Shown here: positions 54,771 to 63,384 of the stretch, piece after piece
How positions within the stretch are numbered: position 1 is the stretch's first letter
How the letters are laid out: the number at the start of each line of letters is the position of its first letter
Assembly (NCBI RefSeq): GCF_026283965.1
Contig: NZ_JAPDPD010000005.1
Coordinates: forward strand, 160,030-224,029
DNA: 64,000 nt
DNA from: Dyella subtropica
Lineage (GTDB): Bacteria > Pseudomonadota > Gammaproteobacteria > Xanthomonadales > Rhodanobacteraceae
Reading direction: 5' to 3'
Notes under the pieces: generated by a model
Database searches by the model: none
What the model saw: only the letters and a program-made list of their open reading frames with translations
What the model was told of the DNA's origin: nothing
Translations under genes and position numbers: made by a program

Positions 54771-55385
54771 ATGACTCGTCACGATCCACGCATCGACGCC
54801 TATATCGCCAAGTCCGCCGAGTTCGCACGGCCGATCCTGGAACATATTCGCGATACCGTGCATGCCGCCTGCCCCGAGGTGGAAGAAGGCCTGAAATGGG
54901 GCATGCCGTATTTCAGTTACAAGGGCGGCATGATGTGCGGGATGGCGGCGTTCAAGCAGCACTGCAGCTTCGGCTTCTGGCTGTACAAGGAGGTGCTGGG
55001 CGAGGATGCGGAGAACGGTGGTGAGACGAACGGCGGCATGGGCCAGTTCGGCAAGCTGGCTTCGGTGCGCGATCTGCCAGGCAAGAAGGAGTTCACGGCG
55101 CTCATCAGGAAGGCCATGGCCCTGGCCGATGCCGGCGTAAAGCAGAAGCGCCCGAAGTCCGCGCCCAAGCCGCCACCGTCGCTGCCTGAGGATCTCGCGG
55201 CACTGCTCTCGCAAAGGAAACATGCCGCAGCACGTAAGACTTATGAACGTCTCGGCCCGGGCGCTCAACGCGAATACGTTGACTGGATCATCGAGGCCAA
55301 GACCGACGCCACGCGCCAGAAACGTATCGCCACCACATTGGAATGGCTTGCGGAAGGCAAGCAACGCAACTGGAAGTATCAGTGA
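54771..55385 (+). CDS. YdeI family protein (DUF1801 and OmpD-associated region)
   Basis: 204-aa cytosolic protein. N-terminal DUF1801-like domain (IDAYIAKSAEFARPILEHIR, EEGLKWGMPYFSYKGGMMC) and a C-terminal bacteriocin-protection/YdeI-type helical domain (LPEDLAALLSQRKHAAARKT, EYVDWIIEAKTDATRQKRI). Both together define the YdeI family, whose exact role is unclear. It lies 9 bp after one GNAT and overlaps the next GNAT start by 4 bp. Confidence 0.85.
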   Translation: MTRHDPRIDAYIAKSAEFARPILEHIRDTVHAACPEVEEGLKWGMPYFSYKGGMMCGMAAFKQHCSFGFWLYKEVLGEDAENGGETNGGMGQFGKLASVRDLPGKKEFTALIRKAMALADAGVKQKRPKSAPKPPPSLPEDLAALLSQRKHAAARKTYERLGPGAQREYVDWIIEAKTDATRQKRIATTLEWLAEGKQRNWKYQ

Positions 55386-55870
55386 ACCATCGACCGACCC
55401 TGCATTTCGCCATCGACGACCCCGGCGCGCCGGACATCGTTCCGCTCATCGCGCAATTGGACGGCTATCTGGCCGAGCTCTACCCCACAGCCAATATCCA
55501 GCCGGTGTCGGTGGAGGAATTGCGGCATCCCAACGTCACCTTCCTCACCGCGCGCGTGGACGGCACGCCAGTGGCCTGTGGTGCTTGCGTCGACCATGGC
55601 GACTACGTGGAAGTGAAGCGCATGTACGTGCTGCCGGCCTGCCGTGGTCTGGGCCTGGGCAAGCAATTGCTGGAAGCCCTGGAGAGGCATGTGCGCACCA
55701 CCGGCGTCCGGGTGATCCGCCTGGAGACCGGCACTGCCCAAGCCGAAGCACTGGAGCTGTATGGCCGCGCCGGCTACCGACGCTGCCCGCCGTTCGGCGA
55801 CCACCACGCCAACCCCCAAAGCATCTGCATGGAAAAGGTTTTGCATGATCCGCATCGCCCAGCCGAGTGA
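55382..55870 (+). CDS. GNAT-family N-acetyltransferase, GTG start
   Basis: 162-aa acetyltransferase. The GTG at 55382 overlaps the upstream TGA (GTGA), which is why it is preferred over the longer frame. The fold shows PLIAQLDGYLAELYPTANIQ, then KRMYVLPACRGLGLGKQLLE (acetyl-CoA loop) and ALELYGRAGYRRCPPFGDH. The family is common in resistance or detoxification, but no ligand can be named. It overlaps the next gene by 26 bp. Confidence 0.85.
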   Translation: MNHRPTLHFAIDDPGAPDIVPLIAQLDGYLAELYPTANIQPVSVEELRHPNVTFLTARVDGTPVACGACVDHGDYVEVKRMYVLPACRGLGLGKQLLEALERHVRTTGVRVIRLETGTAQAEALELYGRAGYRRCPPFGDHHANPQSICMEKVLHDPHRPAE

Positions 55871-56411
55871 CGCCGCCGCCATCCACGCCATCTACGCTCC
55901 ACACGTGCTGGAGGGCATGGCCACGTTCGAGACGGAGCTGCCTGGCGAAACCGTGATGCGCGAACGCGTGCTCGCCCGGTTGGCGCAGTACCCGTGGCTG
56001 GTGTGGGAAGAGAACGGCAAGATCCTGGCCTATGCCTATGCCAGCCGCTTTCGCGATCGCGCCGCTTATGACTGGATCGCCGAAACATCCATCTATGTGC
56101 ACGCCGATGCACAACGCCGCGGCATCGCGCGCCGGCTTTATGCGGCGCTGTTGGAGACCATGCGCATGCAGGGCATCAACCAGGCGGTGGGTGTCATCAC
56201 CCTGCCCGGCGAGGCGAGCGTGGCGATGCATGAAACGATGGGCTTTGCGCCTGCCGGCGTTTGGCGCAAGGCAGGCTACAAGTTGGGCCGATGGTGGGAT
56301 GTCGGCGTGTGGCAGAAGGAATTGCAGCCGCCCGCCACGCCGCCGCAACCGGTCGTGCCGTTTGACCTTCTGCAACACCAGCCCACCTGGCGGGGACTGC
56401 CGGCAGACTGA
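55845..56411 (+). CDS. GNAT acetyltransferase, phosphinothricin N-acetyltransferase-like
   Basis: 188-aa protein. Start 55845 (MIRIAQPSDAAAIHAIYAPH), overlapping the previous gene by 26 bp. Family features: VLEGMATFETELPG, AYASRFRDRAAYDWIAETSI, acetyl-CoA loop DAQRRGIARRLYAALLE, and MGFAPAGVWRKAGYKLGRWW. These match the Bar/Pat (MddA/YwnH) group, which acetylates phosphinothricin, methionine sulfoximine or related amino acids. Last gene in the amidohydrolase-GNAT-YdeI-GNAT-GNAT run. Confidence 0.88.
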   Translation: MIRIAQPSDAAAIHAIYAPHVLEGMATFETELPGETVMRERVLARLAQYPWLVWEENGKILAYAYASRFRDRAAYDWIAETSIYVHADAQRRGIARRLYAALLETMRMQGINQAVGVITLPGEASVAMHETMGFAPAGVWRKAGYKLGRWWDVGVWQKELQPPATPPQPVVPFDLLQHQPTWRGLPAD

Positions 56412-56487
56412 CACCCCGCAGCGCGGCGAGCGTGCCGCCGGCCTCCTCAGCTACCATTTCGCTTTTCGGCATTACCGAGGACGTTCC

Positions 56488-57255
56488 ATGCAGCTCCAGC
56501 AGGTCAAGGCGATTATCACCGGCGGCGCCTCCGGTCTCGGCCACGCGGTGGCCCAGCACTTCGTTGCCAACGGCGGCCAGGTCGCGCTGTTCGACGTCAA
56601 CGAAGAGAAGGGCCAGGAAGCGGCCAAGGCCTTGGGCGCCAGCGCCCATTTCTTCCGCACTGACGTCACGTCGGAAGAAGGTGTGACCACCAACGTGGCC
56701 GCCGCGCGCGAAGCGATGGGTGGGCTGAACGTGGTGATCAACTGCGCCGGCATCCTGGGCGCGGGCCGCGTGCTCGGCAAAGAAGGCCCAATGCCGCTGA
56801 ATACCTTCGCCAGCACCGTGATGGTGAATTTGGTTGGCAGCTTCAACGTGGCCAAGGCTGGCGCTGCCCTGATGCAGAACAACGAGGCCGGTGAAGATGG
56901 CGAGCGCGGCGTGATCATCAACACCGCCAGCGTGGCCGCTTACGAAGGCCAGATCGGCCAGGCGGCGTATTCCGCGTCCAAGGGCGGTGTGGTGGGCATG
57001 ACCTTGCCGATGGCGCGCGAGCTGTCGCGCTTCGGCATCCGCGTGGCGACGATCGCGCCGGGCATCTTCTGGACGCCGATGGTGGACAACATGCCGCCGC
57101 AGGTGCAGGAGTCGCTGTCGGCTTCCATTCCGTTCCCGTCGCGCCTGGGTAAGCCGGAGGAGTACGCCTCCACCGTCGCCTTCATCCTGGGCAACCGCTA
57201 TATCAATGGCGAAACGATTCGCCTTGACGGCGCGGTGCGGTTACAGCCTAAGTAA
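56488..57255 (+). CDS. 3-hydroxyacyl-CoA dehydrogenase type 2 (HSD10-like SDR)
   Basis: 255-aa short-chain dehydrogenase. NAD site ITGGASGLGHAVAQHFVANG, Asp in LFDVNEEKGQ favouring NAD+, NCAGILGAG, catalytic Ser/Tyr/Lys in INTASVAAYEGQIGQAAYSASKGG. The end IAPGIFWTPMVDNMPPQVQE is characteristic of HSD17B10-type 3-hydroxyacyl-CoA dehydrogenases. It oxidises short-chain 3-hydroxyacyl-CoAs in fatty-acid or isoleucine breakdown, which yields propionyl-CoA. It could link to the 3HB and methylcitrate genes in this window, but no operon supports that. Confidence 0.88.
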   Translation: MQLQQVKAIITGGASGLGHAVAQHFVANGGQVALFDVNEEKGQEAAKALGASAHFFRTDVTSEEGVTTNVAAAREAMGGLNVVINCAGILGAGRVLGKEGPMPLNTFASTVMVNLVGSFNVAKAGAALMQNNEAGEDGERGVIINTASVAAYEGQIGQAAYSASKGGVVGMTLPMARELSRFGIRVATIAPGIFWTPMVDNMPPQVQESLSASIPFPSRLGKPEEYASTVAFILGNRYINGETIRLDGAVRLQPK

Positions 57256-57267
57256 GCCCCCATTGCC

Positions 57268-57380
57268 GTCATTCCGGCGCAGGCCGGAATCCAGTGAAAT
57301 AGGCGTGCGAAGCACACGAAATCTCTTCTGAGTGCTTCGCACGAGTTGCCTGACTGGATTCCGGCCTTCGCCGGAATGAC
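57268..57380. repeat. 113-bp nested inverted repeat (MITE/BIME-like)
   Basis: Outer arms 57268-57295 and 57353-57380 (cores CATTCCGGC and GCCGGAATGAC, with hairpin sub-stems each) enclose inner arms GTGCGAAGCAC (57305-57315) and GTGCTTCGCAC (57333-57343). Outer-arm sequence is also the end piece of the 52562-52870 element (ACTGGATTCCGGCCTACG). Lies between the SDR gene and efpL; no gene in it. Confidence 0.8.
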
Positions 57381-57416
57381 GAATCTGAAACCCCTACTCA
57401 TCCGGTTTTTGCACCC

Positions 57417-57980
57417 ATGAAAGCTTCCGACGTCAAGAAAGGCAACGTGGTCGAACACGAAGGCATCGTCTATCAGGTGCGCGATATCGAGCGCAGCTCG
57501 CCCACGGCGCGTGGCGGCAACGTCACTTTCCGCTTCACGCTGTATTCCATCCCCGGCGGGCGCAAGTACGACTTGAGCCTGCGCGCCGACGATGATCTGA
57601 AAGAGATGGATCTGGTACGCCGCGCAGCCAACTTCTCCTACATGGATGGCGACGCGTTTGTGTTCATGGACGCGGAGGACTACACCCAATACCTGCTGTC
57701 GCCGGAACTGGTCGGTGACAACAGCGGCTATATCGTCGAGAGCGTGGAAGGCTATTACGTGCAGTTGATCGACGACGCGCCGGTCGGCCTGCAGGTGCCT
57801 ACCAGCGTCGTGCTGACCGTGGTGGATACCGCGCCGGAACTGAAGGGCGCCAGCGCCACCAAGCGCACCAAGCCGGCCAAGTTGGACACGGGCATCGAAA
57901 TCCAGGTGCCCGAATACATCACCAACGATGAGAAGGTGTGGGTGAACACGCTCACTGGCGAGTTCGCCGGCCGCGCCTAA
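57417..57980 (+). CDS. yeiP: elongation factor P-like protein EfpL (YeiP)
   Basis: 187-aa protein with three beta-barrel domains of the EF-P superfamily. The tip loop of domain I reads [19 protein letters not shown]: an arginine replaces the modified lysine of EF-P, and the S-P-T-A-R-G loop is the EfpL/YeiP hallmark. The C-terminus has [12 protein letters not shown]. EfpL helps ribosomes pass polyproline and other stall motifs and does not need EF-P modification enzymes. Complete, own promoter likely after the repeat at 57268-57380. Confidence 0.95.
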   Translation: MKASDVKKGNVVEHEGIVYQVRDIERSSPTARGGNVTFRFTLYSIPGGRKYDLSLRADDDLKEMDLVRRAANFSYMDGDAFVFMDAEDYTQYLLSPELVGDNSGYIVESVEGYYVQLIDDAPVGLQVPTSVVLTVVDTAPELKGASATKRTKPAKLDTGIEIQVPEYITNDEKVWVNTLTGEFAGRA

Positions 57981-58016
57981 GAGCCGGTTCGACTTCACTG
58001 CGCCGCGCGAAAAAAG

Positions 58017-58039
58017 AGGCCCGTGGAATCCACGGGCCT
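58017..58039 (-). terminator. rho-independent terminator on the minus strand
   Basis: Perfect 10-bp stem AGGCCCGTGG / CCACGGGCCT with AAT loop. On the minus strand it is followed by a T-run (complement of AAAAAAG at 58011-58016). It ends a transcript coming from the right, 317 bp beyond the diiron-enzyme gene stop, so that transcript has a long 3' region. Read forward it also follows yeiP. Confidence 0.85.
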
Positions 58040-58355
58040 AACGTAGACATCACCCGGTAAATCGAACGGGCGGCTCCTAGGCCGGGGTCATGGCACTCCC
58101 CGGACACCGCCCCCATCCGATGCAGCTGCGCGACCATCCCGATCCCGCCCTGCACCTCGGTTACAACAACACCATCCCTGGAAGCCAAAGCCATCTCACC
58201 AATGGCCTCAGAGGTGTGCGAGCCCGGCGCATCATGTGCCGGACTCGCTCCCTAGCTGATCCCGCCCGGCGCGCTGATCAGCTATGGTGCATCCTTGTAC
58301 CTGGCACCTCCATGTCCCGTGGGAAAGCCCTGTTCCATGGGCCTCCCTCCATCGT
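58040..58355 (-). other. long structured 3' region of the diiron-enzyme transcript
   Basis: 316 bp between the enzyme stop and the terminator. It includes the short ORF at 58282-58338, an AGCTGATC / GATCAGCT inverted repeat (58253-58284) and a GAGCCCGGCGC / GTGCCGGACTC stem near 58220-58247. No long coding frame is convincing. It may hold a small peptide gene or structured RNA. Confidence 0.4.
58282..58338 (-). CDS. possible 18-aa peptide gene downstream of diiron enzyme
   Basis: The ORF reads MEQGFPTGHGGARYKDAP and stops at TAG. A strong purine-rich site (GGAGGGAGG) lies 4-12 nt before the ATG, which begins 17 nt after the stop of the heme-oxygenase-like enzyme gene. Position and SD strength are the only support. 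Peptides of this size next to such enzymes can be substrates for modification, as PqqA is in PQQ synthesis, but no known precursor motif is recognised here. Chance occurrence is possible. Confidence 0.25.
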   Translation of the reverse strand: MEQGFPTGHGGARYKDAP

Positions 58356-59240
58356 TCAAACCGCTTCGGCCATACCCACCCGACTCTCCTGCACCGCCGC
58401 CATCGGATGCACATGAGCCAGTTGGGCCGTCCAGAACTGTTCCCATAGATCGCAATAGCGCAGGCATAGCGCCTGCACACGCGGATACTGGTCGGGAGTG
58501 AGCGCCTGGGTGAGGATCGTCCACAGGTCGTTCTCGTGATCGTCGTCCGCGGCGTCCGAGTTTTCATCCGCGCTGACGCCGTGAACGAAGTAGTAGCCTT
58601 CGTCGACGTTAATGCCGAGCGCACGCGTCGCTTCGCGCAGCGGCGGACTGAACAGGATCACTTCCTCTTCCGCGGCCGCCAGCAGCACGGTCACGTCGAG
58701 GTAGTTGCCGTAGCTCTGTTCCAAAAATTCGCGCACGGCGCGGGAGATCTGGCTAGGTACATAAGACTGACGCTGCTGCCGAGTAATGCCGTAGTCGTCC
58801 AGCACCTTCTCGAACAACGGGTAATGCGCATATTCGGGGTTGCCGCGGTAGTAGCCGTCGGCGTCGCTGCCTGGCCGAAAGCCGAATTCGTCCAGATCGT
58901 TGAGCGTGATCAAGAAGCGCGGCGCCAGCTTGGCGCCCGGATGCAGCCGGGGTTCCAGCTGACGCGTCTGCAATTGCGCAGCCAGCAACGCGTCGGTGAA
59001 GATCTGCACGATCGCGTGGCGGTACTCCAGATGGATCGTCCGCATCGCCGCCGCGTCGAGCGTACCGCCGTTGAGCACACCAATCGCCCGATGCTTCGCC
59101 ACCGGATGGTTGGCGATCAGGTAACGCAGGTTCTCGACGAAAGCCGCATTTCGCTGCCACGATTCACTGGGAATGCTGCCTCGCATGACGGCAATCGCCT
59201 TTTTGCGAGGTTGATCCATATCAGCCATCAAAGAAGGCAT
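58356..59240 (-). CDS. heme-oxygenase-like diiron oxidase/oxygenase family protein
   Basis: 294-aa helical protein. Start 59240 (MPSLMADMDQPRKKAIAVMR) is preferred to an upstream GTG. Helix motifs with paired acidic/His ligands: TIHLEYRHAIVQIFTDALLA, NPEYAHYPLFEKVLDDYGIT, LDVTVLLAAAEEEVILF, GYYFVHGVSADENSD, and the last helix CDLWEQFWTAQLAHVH. This pattern fits the iron-containing redox enzymes with a heme-oxygenase fold (relatives of CADD, UndA and SznF domains). Reaction unknown. Preceded by a 20-bp palindrome and a TetR gene on the same strand, so controlled by that repressor. Confidence 0.75.
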   Translation of the reverse strand: MPSLMADMDQPRKKAIAVMRGSIPSESWQRNAAFVENLRYLIANHPVAKHRAIGVLNGGTLDAAAMRTIHLEYRHAIVQIFTDALLAAQLQTRQLEPRLHPGAKLAPRFLITLNDLDEFGFRPGSDADGYYRGNPEYAHYPLFEKVLDDYGITRQQRQSYVPSQISRAVREFLEQSYGNYLDVTVLLAAAEEEVILFSPPLREATRALGINVDEGYYFVHGVSADENSDAADDDHENDLWTILTQALTPDQYPRVQALCLRYCDLWEQFWTAQLAHVHPMAAVQESRVGMAEAV

Positions 59241-59281
59241 CGGCGTGTTCCCCCCGGTGTTTGACTGCACTCATGTCGCAC

Positions 59282-59301
59282 AAAACCAAACGTTTGGTTT
59301 T
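59282..59301. promoter_or_regulatory. 20-bp perfect palindromic TetR operator
   Basis: AAAACCAAACGTTTGGTTTT, symmetric about 59291/59292, 41 bp before the enzyme start. A promoter fits just upstream on the minus strand: TTTACA, 17-bp spacer, TAAAAA. The operator would thus cover the start site. The TetR gene ends 40 bp away. Confidence 0.75.
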
Positions 59302-59340
59302 TTATCAGACAATTCTACTGCTGTAAAGCAGCCCCTTTAC

Positions 59341-59883
59341 CTACAATAAGTTACGAACCTGATCGCTGCACTGTCTGAGCGCTTCCTCCTCCCCCACGAT
59401 CTGCAGCCAGATCACTGCGCCCTCGATCCGAGCCAGGGCATCGGTCGCCAGGCGCTGGGCCTCGGCCCGGCCGTAACGCGGCTCGAGCAGGTCAGCCAGC
59501 AAATCCCGCCAGTCGCGAAAGAACTGCTGGATCATCTGGCGGGCCTCGGCGCTCTCCTGCAAGGCGTCGGGCCATAGATGCACCAAGGCACAGACCCGGT
59601 GCTGGATGTAGTAGCTCTCCACCGCGTCGATCATCCCGTCCAAGCGCTCCTTCTCGCTCAGGTCGGCACGGCGGGCCTGGGCGAAGACGCCATCCTCGAA
59701 CAGGCCGATGACATGCTGAAGAACTTCGATCAGCAGGCGCTCTTTGTTCGGAAAGTGGTGATAGATACTCCCCTTCAGTAGACCGCTGGCCCGGCCGATG
59801 TCGGCCATGGAGGTGCGCCTGTATCCCTTGCTTCGAAATAGCGAGAGCGACACCTCGATCAAGTTGGATGGATCTGTCTTCAT
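59341..59883 (-). CDS. TetR-family transcriptional regulator
   Basis: 180-aa repressor. Start 59883 (MKTDPSNLIEVSLSLFRSKG). The helix-turn-helix is residues 10-55: RRTSMADIGRASGLLKGSIY and HHFPNKERLLIEVL. The ligand domain has no recognisable ligand signature (CALVHLWPDALQESAEARQM, FFRDWRDLLADLLEPRYGRA). Same strand and upstream of the diiron enzyme, with a perfect palindrome between them; likely represses that gene and senses its substrate or a toxic compound. Confidence 0.88.
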   Translation of the reverse strand: MKTDPSNLIEVSLSLFRSKGYRRTSMADIGRASGLLKGSIYHHFPNKERLLIEVLQHVIGLFEDGVFAQARRADLSEKERLDGMIDAVESYYIQHRVCALVHLWPDALQESAEARQMIQQFFRDWRDLLADLLEPRYGRAEAQRLATDALARIEGAVIWLQIVGEEEALRQCSDQVRNLL

Positions 59884-60143
59884 GGGTGACCCTAGGCAAA
59901 TCAGAGCGGGCAAATCAGGACAGCTGCGCGTCCGCACAACCGGGCCTACTCTAAGCGATAGCGACGGCCGAAAGGCCTATGCCGTTGATTTTACATCCAT
60001 GGCGTGATCCCGTTGTCGGTGCTGGAGGGGCCTTCGTCGCAGTCAATGCGAGCTGAGGCAGCCTTCAAACACGCTAACGCTTCGCGCCTACTTCAGCCTG
60101 TCCCAGGCAGAATCAACGGATCTTTTAGGAGTGAAAGAATCCC
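59884..60143. other. divergent region TetR gene / FUSC gene
   Basis: 260 bp upstream of both divergent genes. TTTTAGGAG (60123-60131) is the ribosome site for the FUSC gene. No second copy of the TetR palindrome was found, so TetR control of the FUSC gene is not supported. Small stem GGCCGAAAGGCC at 59967-59978. Confidence 0.45.
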
Positions 60144-62231
60144 ATGCCTGCCGGCGGTTATTCGCTACGTACCACGGTCATCGAAAGCCTGCTCACCGCC
60201 AAGCGACCGGATGTCCCGCTCAGGGTGGTGCTGCGTAATACCGCTGCCGTGATTCTGCCGCTTGGCATCGGCCTCGCCACCGGCTACCCGGCGGTGGGTA
60301 TCGGCATCGCAGCTGGCGCGCTGGATACCATGTTCTCCGACCAGCCCGGCCCCTATCGGCAGCGCATGTGGCAGCTGTTTCTGGCCTCGCTCGCGGCGGG
60401 GCTGGCTTCGTTGCTGGGCTTTCTGATTGGCGACCAGTTACTGCCCATGCTGATCGCCACCGCCGCATTCGGCTTCTTCGGCGGCTTGCTCGTGGTGTTC
60501 GGCGTGGACATCGCCCGCGTGGGCATGACCAGCATGATCCTGCTGGTGGTCACCGCCGCTTCGCCCACGTCGCTGATCGGGGCGCTGAGCGGCGCCGGGC
60601 TGATCTTCGCCGGCGGCTTGCTGCTGGCGCTGTTCTCGGTGGCTGCGTGGCCGCTGCAACGCTATCGCCCGGAGCGGCACGCGCTAGCCGCGGTGTATCG
60701 CGGCCTGTCCGGCCTGGCGCGGCAACAGGCGCATGACGATGCCGACGTCCCTGCGCTCACGGATGCCATGACCACGCTGCAACACACCCTGCTCGGCCGG
60801 CACCATGCGCACGGGCGCGCGATGGAAGCTTTCTGCGTGCTGCTCGAGCTGGCCGAGCGCATCCGCCTCGAACTCACCGCCATGGCCGAGTTGCGCGCCA
60901 ACCCCACCGTGCATGCCATGTTCCGCAGCGACGCCGCACGCGTGCTGGCCGCCATCGCCGATGCGCTGGAGGAAGGCGAATCGCCGCAACAGGCCGAACG
61001 CGCGCTGCAAACCCTGCAAGCCAGCGAGAATGCTCTGCTCGGCCGCAATGGCAGCAGCGAAAGCCTCGCCACGCATATCCACGCACTCTCAGGCCAGTTG
61101 GCCGCGGCCGTGCGTAATGCCAACTGGGCCGGTAGTCGCGGCGAATGGCGCGCTTCCGCGGCGGAGACCCCGCTGCCCACCGCCCTTCGCGGCGATTCCG
61201 CCTGGTCCACGCTGCGCGCCAACCTCACGCCGCACTCGGTGGCGTTCCGCCATGCGGTGCGCAGCGCGGTCTGCCTGAGCGCCGCGCTGCTGATCGCGCG
61301 CAAGCTCGGGCTTCCGCACGGCTACTGGCTGCCGATGACGGCGGCGATCGTGCTACGCCCCGATTTTGCCGCCACCTTCAACTTCGGCTTCCTGCGCGTG
61401 GTGGGCACGGTACTCGGCCTGATTCTCACCACCGCTCTGTTGCATATCAGTCCACACGAACCCTGGGCGCATCTGGCCTTGATGGCGGTGCTGTGCATGG
61501 CCTTTCGCTATCTCGCCACGGCGCACTACGGCATCGCCGTGGCCGCGCTCACTGGCACCGTGGTGATCCTGCTCTCCTTCGAAGGCGTGAACCCCAGCGA
61601 CGCAGTGATCGACCGCGTCATCAACACCGCCATGGGCAGCGGCATGGCGCTGCTCGCCTACGTGCTGTGGCCGACCTGGGAACGCAGCCGCGCCCGCGCC
61701 GCCCTGGCCGACATGCTCGACGCCTACGCCGGTTACTTGCACGCGCTCTCGCGCACCGACCGGCGCGACAGCCATCGCGAGGCGCGCACCGCCGCACGCA
61801 CCGCGCGCAGCAACGCGCAAGCCTCGCTGGATCGCATGCGTACCGAACCGGCCACGCCACCCCATCTGCTGGACCTGGCCAACGCGCTGTTCGCCAACGG
61901 CAATCGCCTGGCCCGCACCGCGATGACACTCGAGGCGTTGATCGACGACCACGACCCATTGCCGGAACCAACCGAGATCGGCGCCTTCGTCGAAAACGCC
62001 GCCACCGCCTTGCACACCATCGCCATCGCGCTGCGCGATAGCCAATCGCCCAACGCCCTGCCTGACCTGCGCGCACTCCAGCGCAGCCTCACCTCCCTGC
62101 TCGCCATGGCCGAAGACCGCCGCGCCGCCGGGCTGCTCGACCGCATCAGCGACCGTCTCGTCGACAACGTGAATACGCTGGCGCATATCGTGGGGCGTGG
62201 AGAGCGGCAAAAGACGGCTGCCACAGCGTAA
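60144..62231 (+). CDS. FUSC-family inner-membrane transporter (aromatic-acid exporter-like)
   Basis: 695-aa protein with the two-halves FUSC layout. N-terminal membrane block of about six helices (NTAAVILPLGIGLATGYPAV through LALFSVAAWPLQRY), a ~150-residue soluble helical part, a second membrane block (residues ~370-510, HGYWLPMTAAIVLRPDFAAT is the family signature; also MAFRYLATAHYGIAVAALTG), and a C-terminal helical tail. Members include YccS and AaeB, which export hydroxylated aromatic acids. No membrane-fusion protein gene is adjacent. Substrate unknown. Confidence 0.85.
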   Translation: MPAGGYSLRTTVIESLLTAKRPDVPLRVVLRNTAAVILPLGIGLATGYPAVGIGIAAGALDTMFSDQPGPYRQRMWQLFLASLAAGLASLLGFLIGDQLLPMLIATAAFGFFGGLLVVFGVDIARVGMTSMILLVVTAASPTSLIGALSGAGLIFAGGLLLALFSVAAWPLQRYRPERHALAAVYRGLSGLARQQAHDDADVPALTDAMTTLQHTLLGRHHAHGRAMEAFCVLLELAERIRLELTAMAELRANPTVHAMFRSDAARVLAAIADALEEGESPQQAERALQTLQASENALLGRNGSSESLATHIHALSGQLAAAVRNANWAGSRGEWRASAAETPLPTALRGDSAWSTLRANLTPHSVAFRHAVRSAVCLSAALLIARKLGLPHGYWLPMTAAIVLRPDFAATFNFGFLRVVGTVLGLILTTALLHISPHEPWAHLALMAVLCMAFRYLATAHYGIAVAALTGTVVILLSFEGVNPSDAVIDRVINTAMGSGMALLAYVLWPTWERSRARAALADMLDAYAGYLHALSRTDRRDSHREARTAARTARSNAQASLDRMRTEPATPPHLLDLANALFANGNRLARTAMTLEALIDDHDPLPEPTEIGAFVENAATALHTIAIALRDSQSPNALPDLRALQRSLTSLLAMAEDRRAAGLLDRISDRLVDNVNTLAHIVGRGERQKTAATA

Positions 62232-62347
62232 GGCAGTTCTACGGAGCAGCGTTGTTCTTCGTTTTTGATGTTCCGACTATCCCTGTCCGCCCCTGGCTTG
62301 CGGCGGCGCGACAAGGCGTGACAACGCGGACGCTCTACACTGGCCCC

Positions 62348-63361
62348 ATGCTGAAGATCGATACCCACGCGCACATCCTGCCCCGCGACTGGCCGAATCT
62401 TGCGGCCAAGTACGGCAACGACCGCTTTCCGGTGATGATCCACAACGACGGGCGACACCGGATCTACAAGGACGGCAAATTTTTCCGCGAAGTGTGGGAC
62501 TCGGCCTTCGACCCGCAGCACCGCATCGACGACTACGCCCGCTTCGGCGTGGACGTGCAAGTGATTTCCACCGTGCCGGTGCTGTTCTCCTACTGGGCAC
62601 CGGGCTACCAGGCACTGGAACTGCATCGCCACCTCAACGACCACTCCGCCGGCCTGTGCCGTGACTACCCGCGCCATTACGCTGGCATCGGCACGGTGCC
62701 GCTGCAGTCGCCTGACCTGGCCATCCGTGAGCTGGAACGTTGCATCGACGAGCTGGGCCTGCAGGGCGTACAGGTCGGCTCGCATTGCAACGACTGGAAC
62801 CTGGACGCGCCCGAACTGTTCCCCTTCTTCGAGGCAGCCGCCGATCTGGGCGCCGCGATCCTGGTGCACCCCTGGGACATGATGGGCACGGCCGAGATGC
62901 CCAAATACTGGCTGCCCTGGCTGGTGGGTATGCCGGCCGAGCAATCGCGCGCGGCCTGCTGCCTGGCCTTCGGCGGCGTGCTGGAGCGGCTGCCCAAGCT
63001 GCGCGTGATGCTGGCCCATGGCGGCGGCAGCTTTCCATGGACCATCGGCCGCATCGAACACGGCTTCCGCATGCGCCCGGACCTGGTCGCCACCGACAAC
63101 CCGCGCAACCCGCGGGAATACCTGAAGCGGCTGTACTTCGACTCCTGCGTGCACGACCCGCAGGCACTGCGTTATCTGCTGGATGTGACCGGCGTCGAGC
63201 GCGTGATGCTCGGCACCGATTATCCTTTCCCACTGGGTGAACAGCACCCGGGCAGCGGTATCGAGGCCCTGGGCCTGGACGACACCCAGCGCGCGCGCCT
63301 GTTCCACGGCACCGCGCTGGAATGGCTGGGACTGCCCCACTACCGTTTCGCCACCGACTGA
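62348..63361 (+). CDS. 2-amino-3-carboxymuconate-6-semialdehyde decarboxylase (ACMSD)
   Basis: 337-aa amidohydrolase-fold decarboxylase of the kynurenine/3-hydroxyanthranilate route of tryptophan degradation. Start 62348 (MLKIDTHAHILPRDWPNLAA). Zinc site: HAH in the first strand, His in ILVHPWDMMGTAEMPKYW, His in MLAHGGGSFPW, and metal Asp in GTDYPFPLGEQHPG. The WDMMGTAEMPKYWLPWLVGM motif is specific for ACMSD. It diverts the unstable semialdehyde from quinolinate (NAD) to catabolism. Other kynurenine genes are not in the window. Confidence 0.93.
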   Translation: MLKIDTHAHILPRDWPNLAAKYGNDRFPVMIHNDGRHRIYKDGKFFREVWDSAFDPQHRIDDYARFGVDVQVISTVPVLFSYWAPGYQALELHRHLNDHSAGLCRDYPRHYAGIGTVPLQSPDLAIRELERCIDELGLQGVQVGSHCNDWNLDAPELFPFFEAAADLGAAILVHPWDMMGTAEMPKYWLPWLVGMPAEQSRAACCLAFGGVLERLPKLRVMLAHGGGSFPWTIGRIEHGFRMRPDLVATDNPRNPREYLKRLYFDSCVHDPQALRYLLDVTGVERVMLGTDYPFPLGEQHPGSGIEALGLDDTQRARLFHGTALEWLGLPHYRFATD

Positions 63362-63384
63362 TAACGTACCGCACAGGATCTGGC

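Noticed and set aside
57952..58194. 80-codon minus-strand ORF across the terminator
   Set aside because: It runs through the terminator hairpin and into antisense of yeiP, with no ribosome site; taken as chance.
58090..58416. Cobalamin or other riboswitch in the region downstream of the diiron-enzyme gene
   Set aside because: Stem-forming repeats exist, but no B12-box or other known aptamer core was recognised, and it is 3' to the gene.
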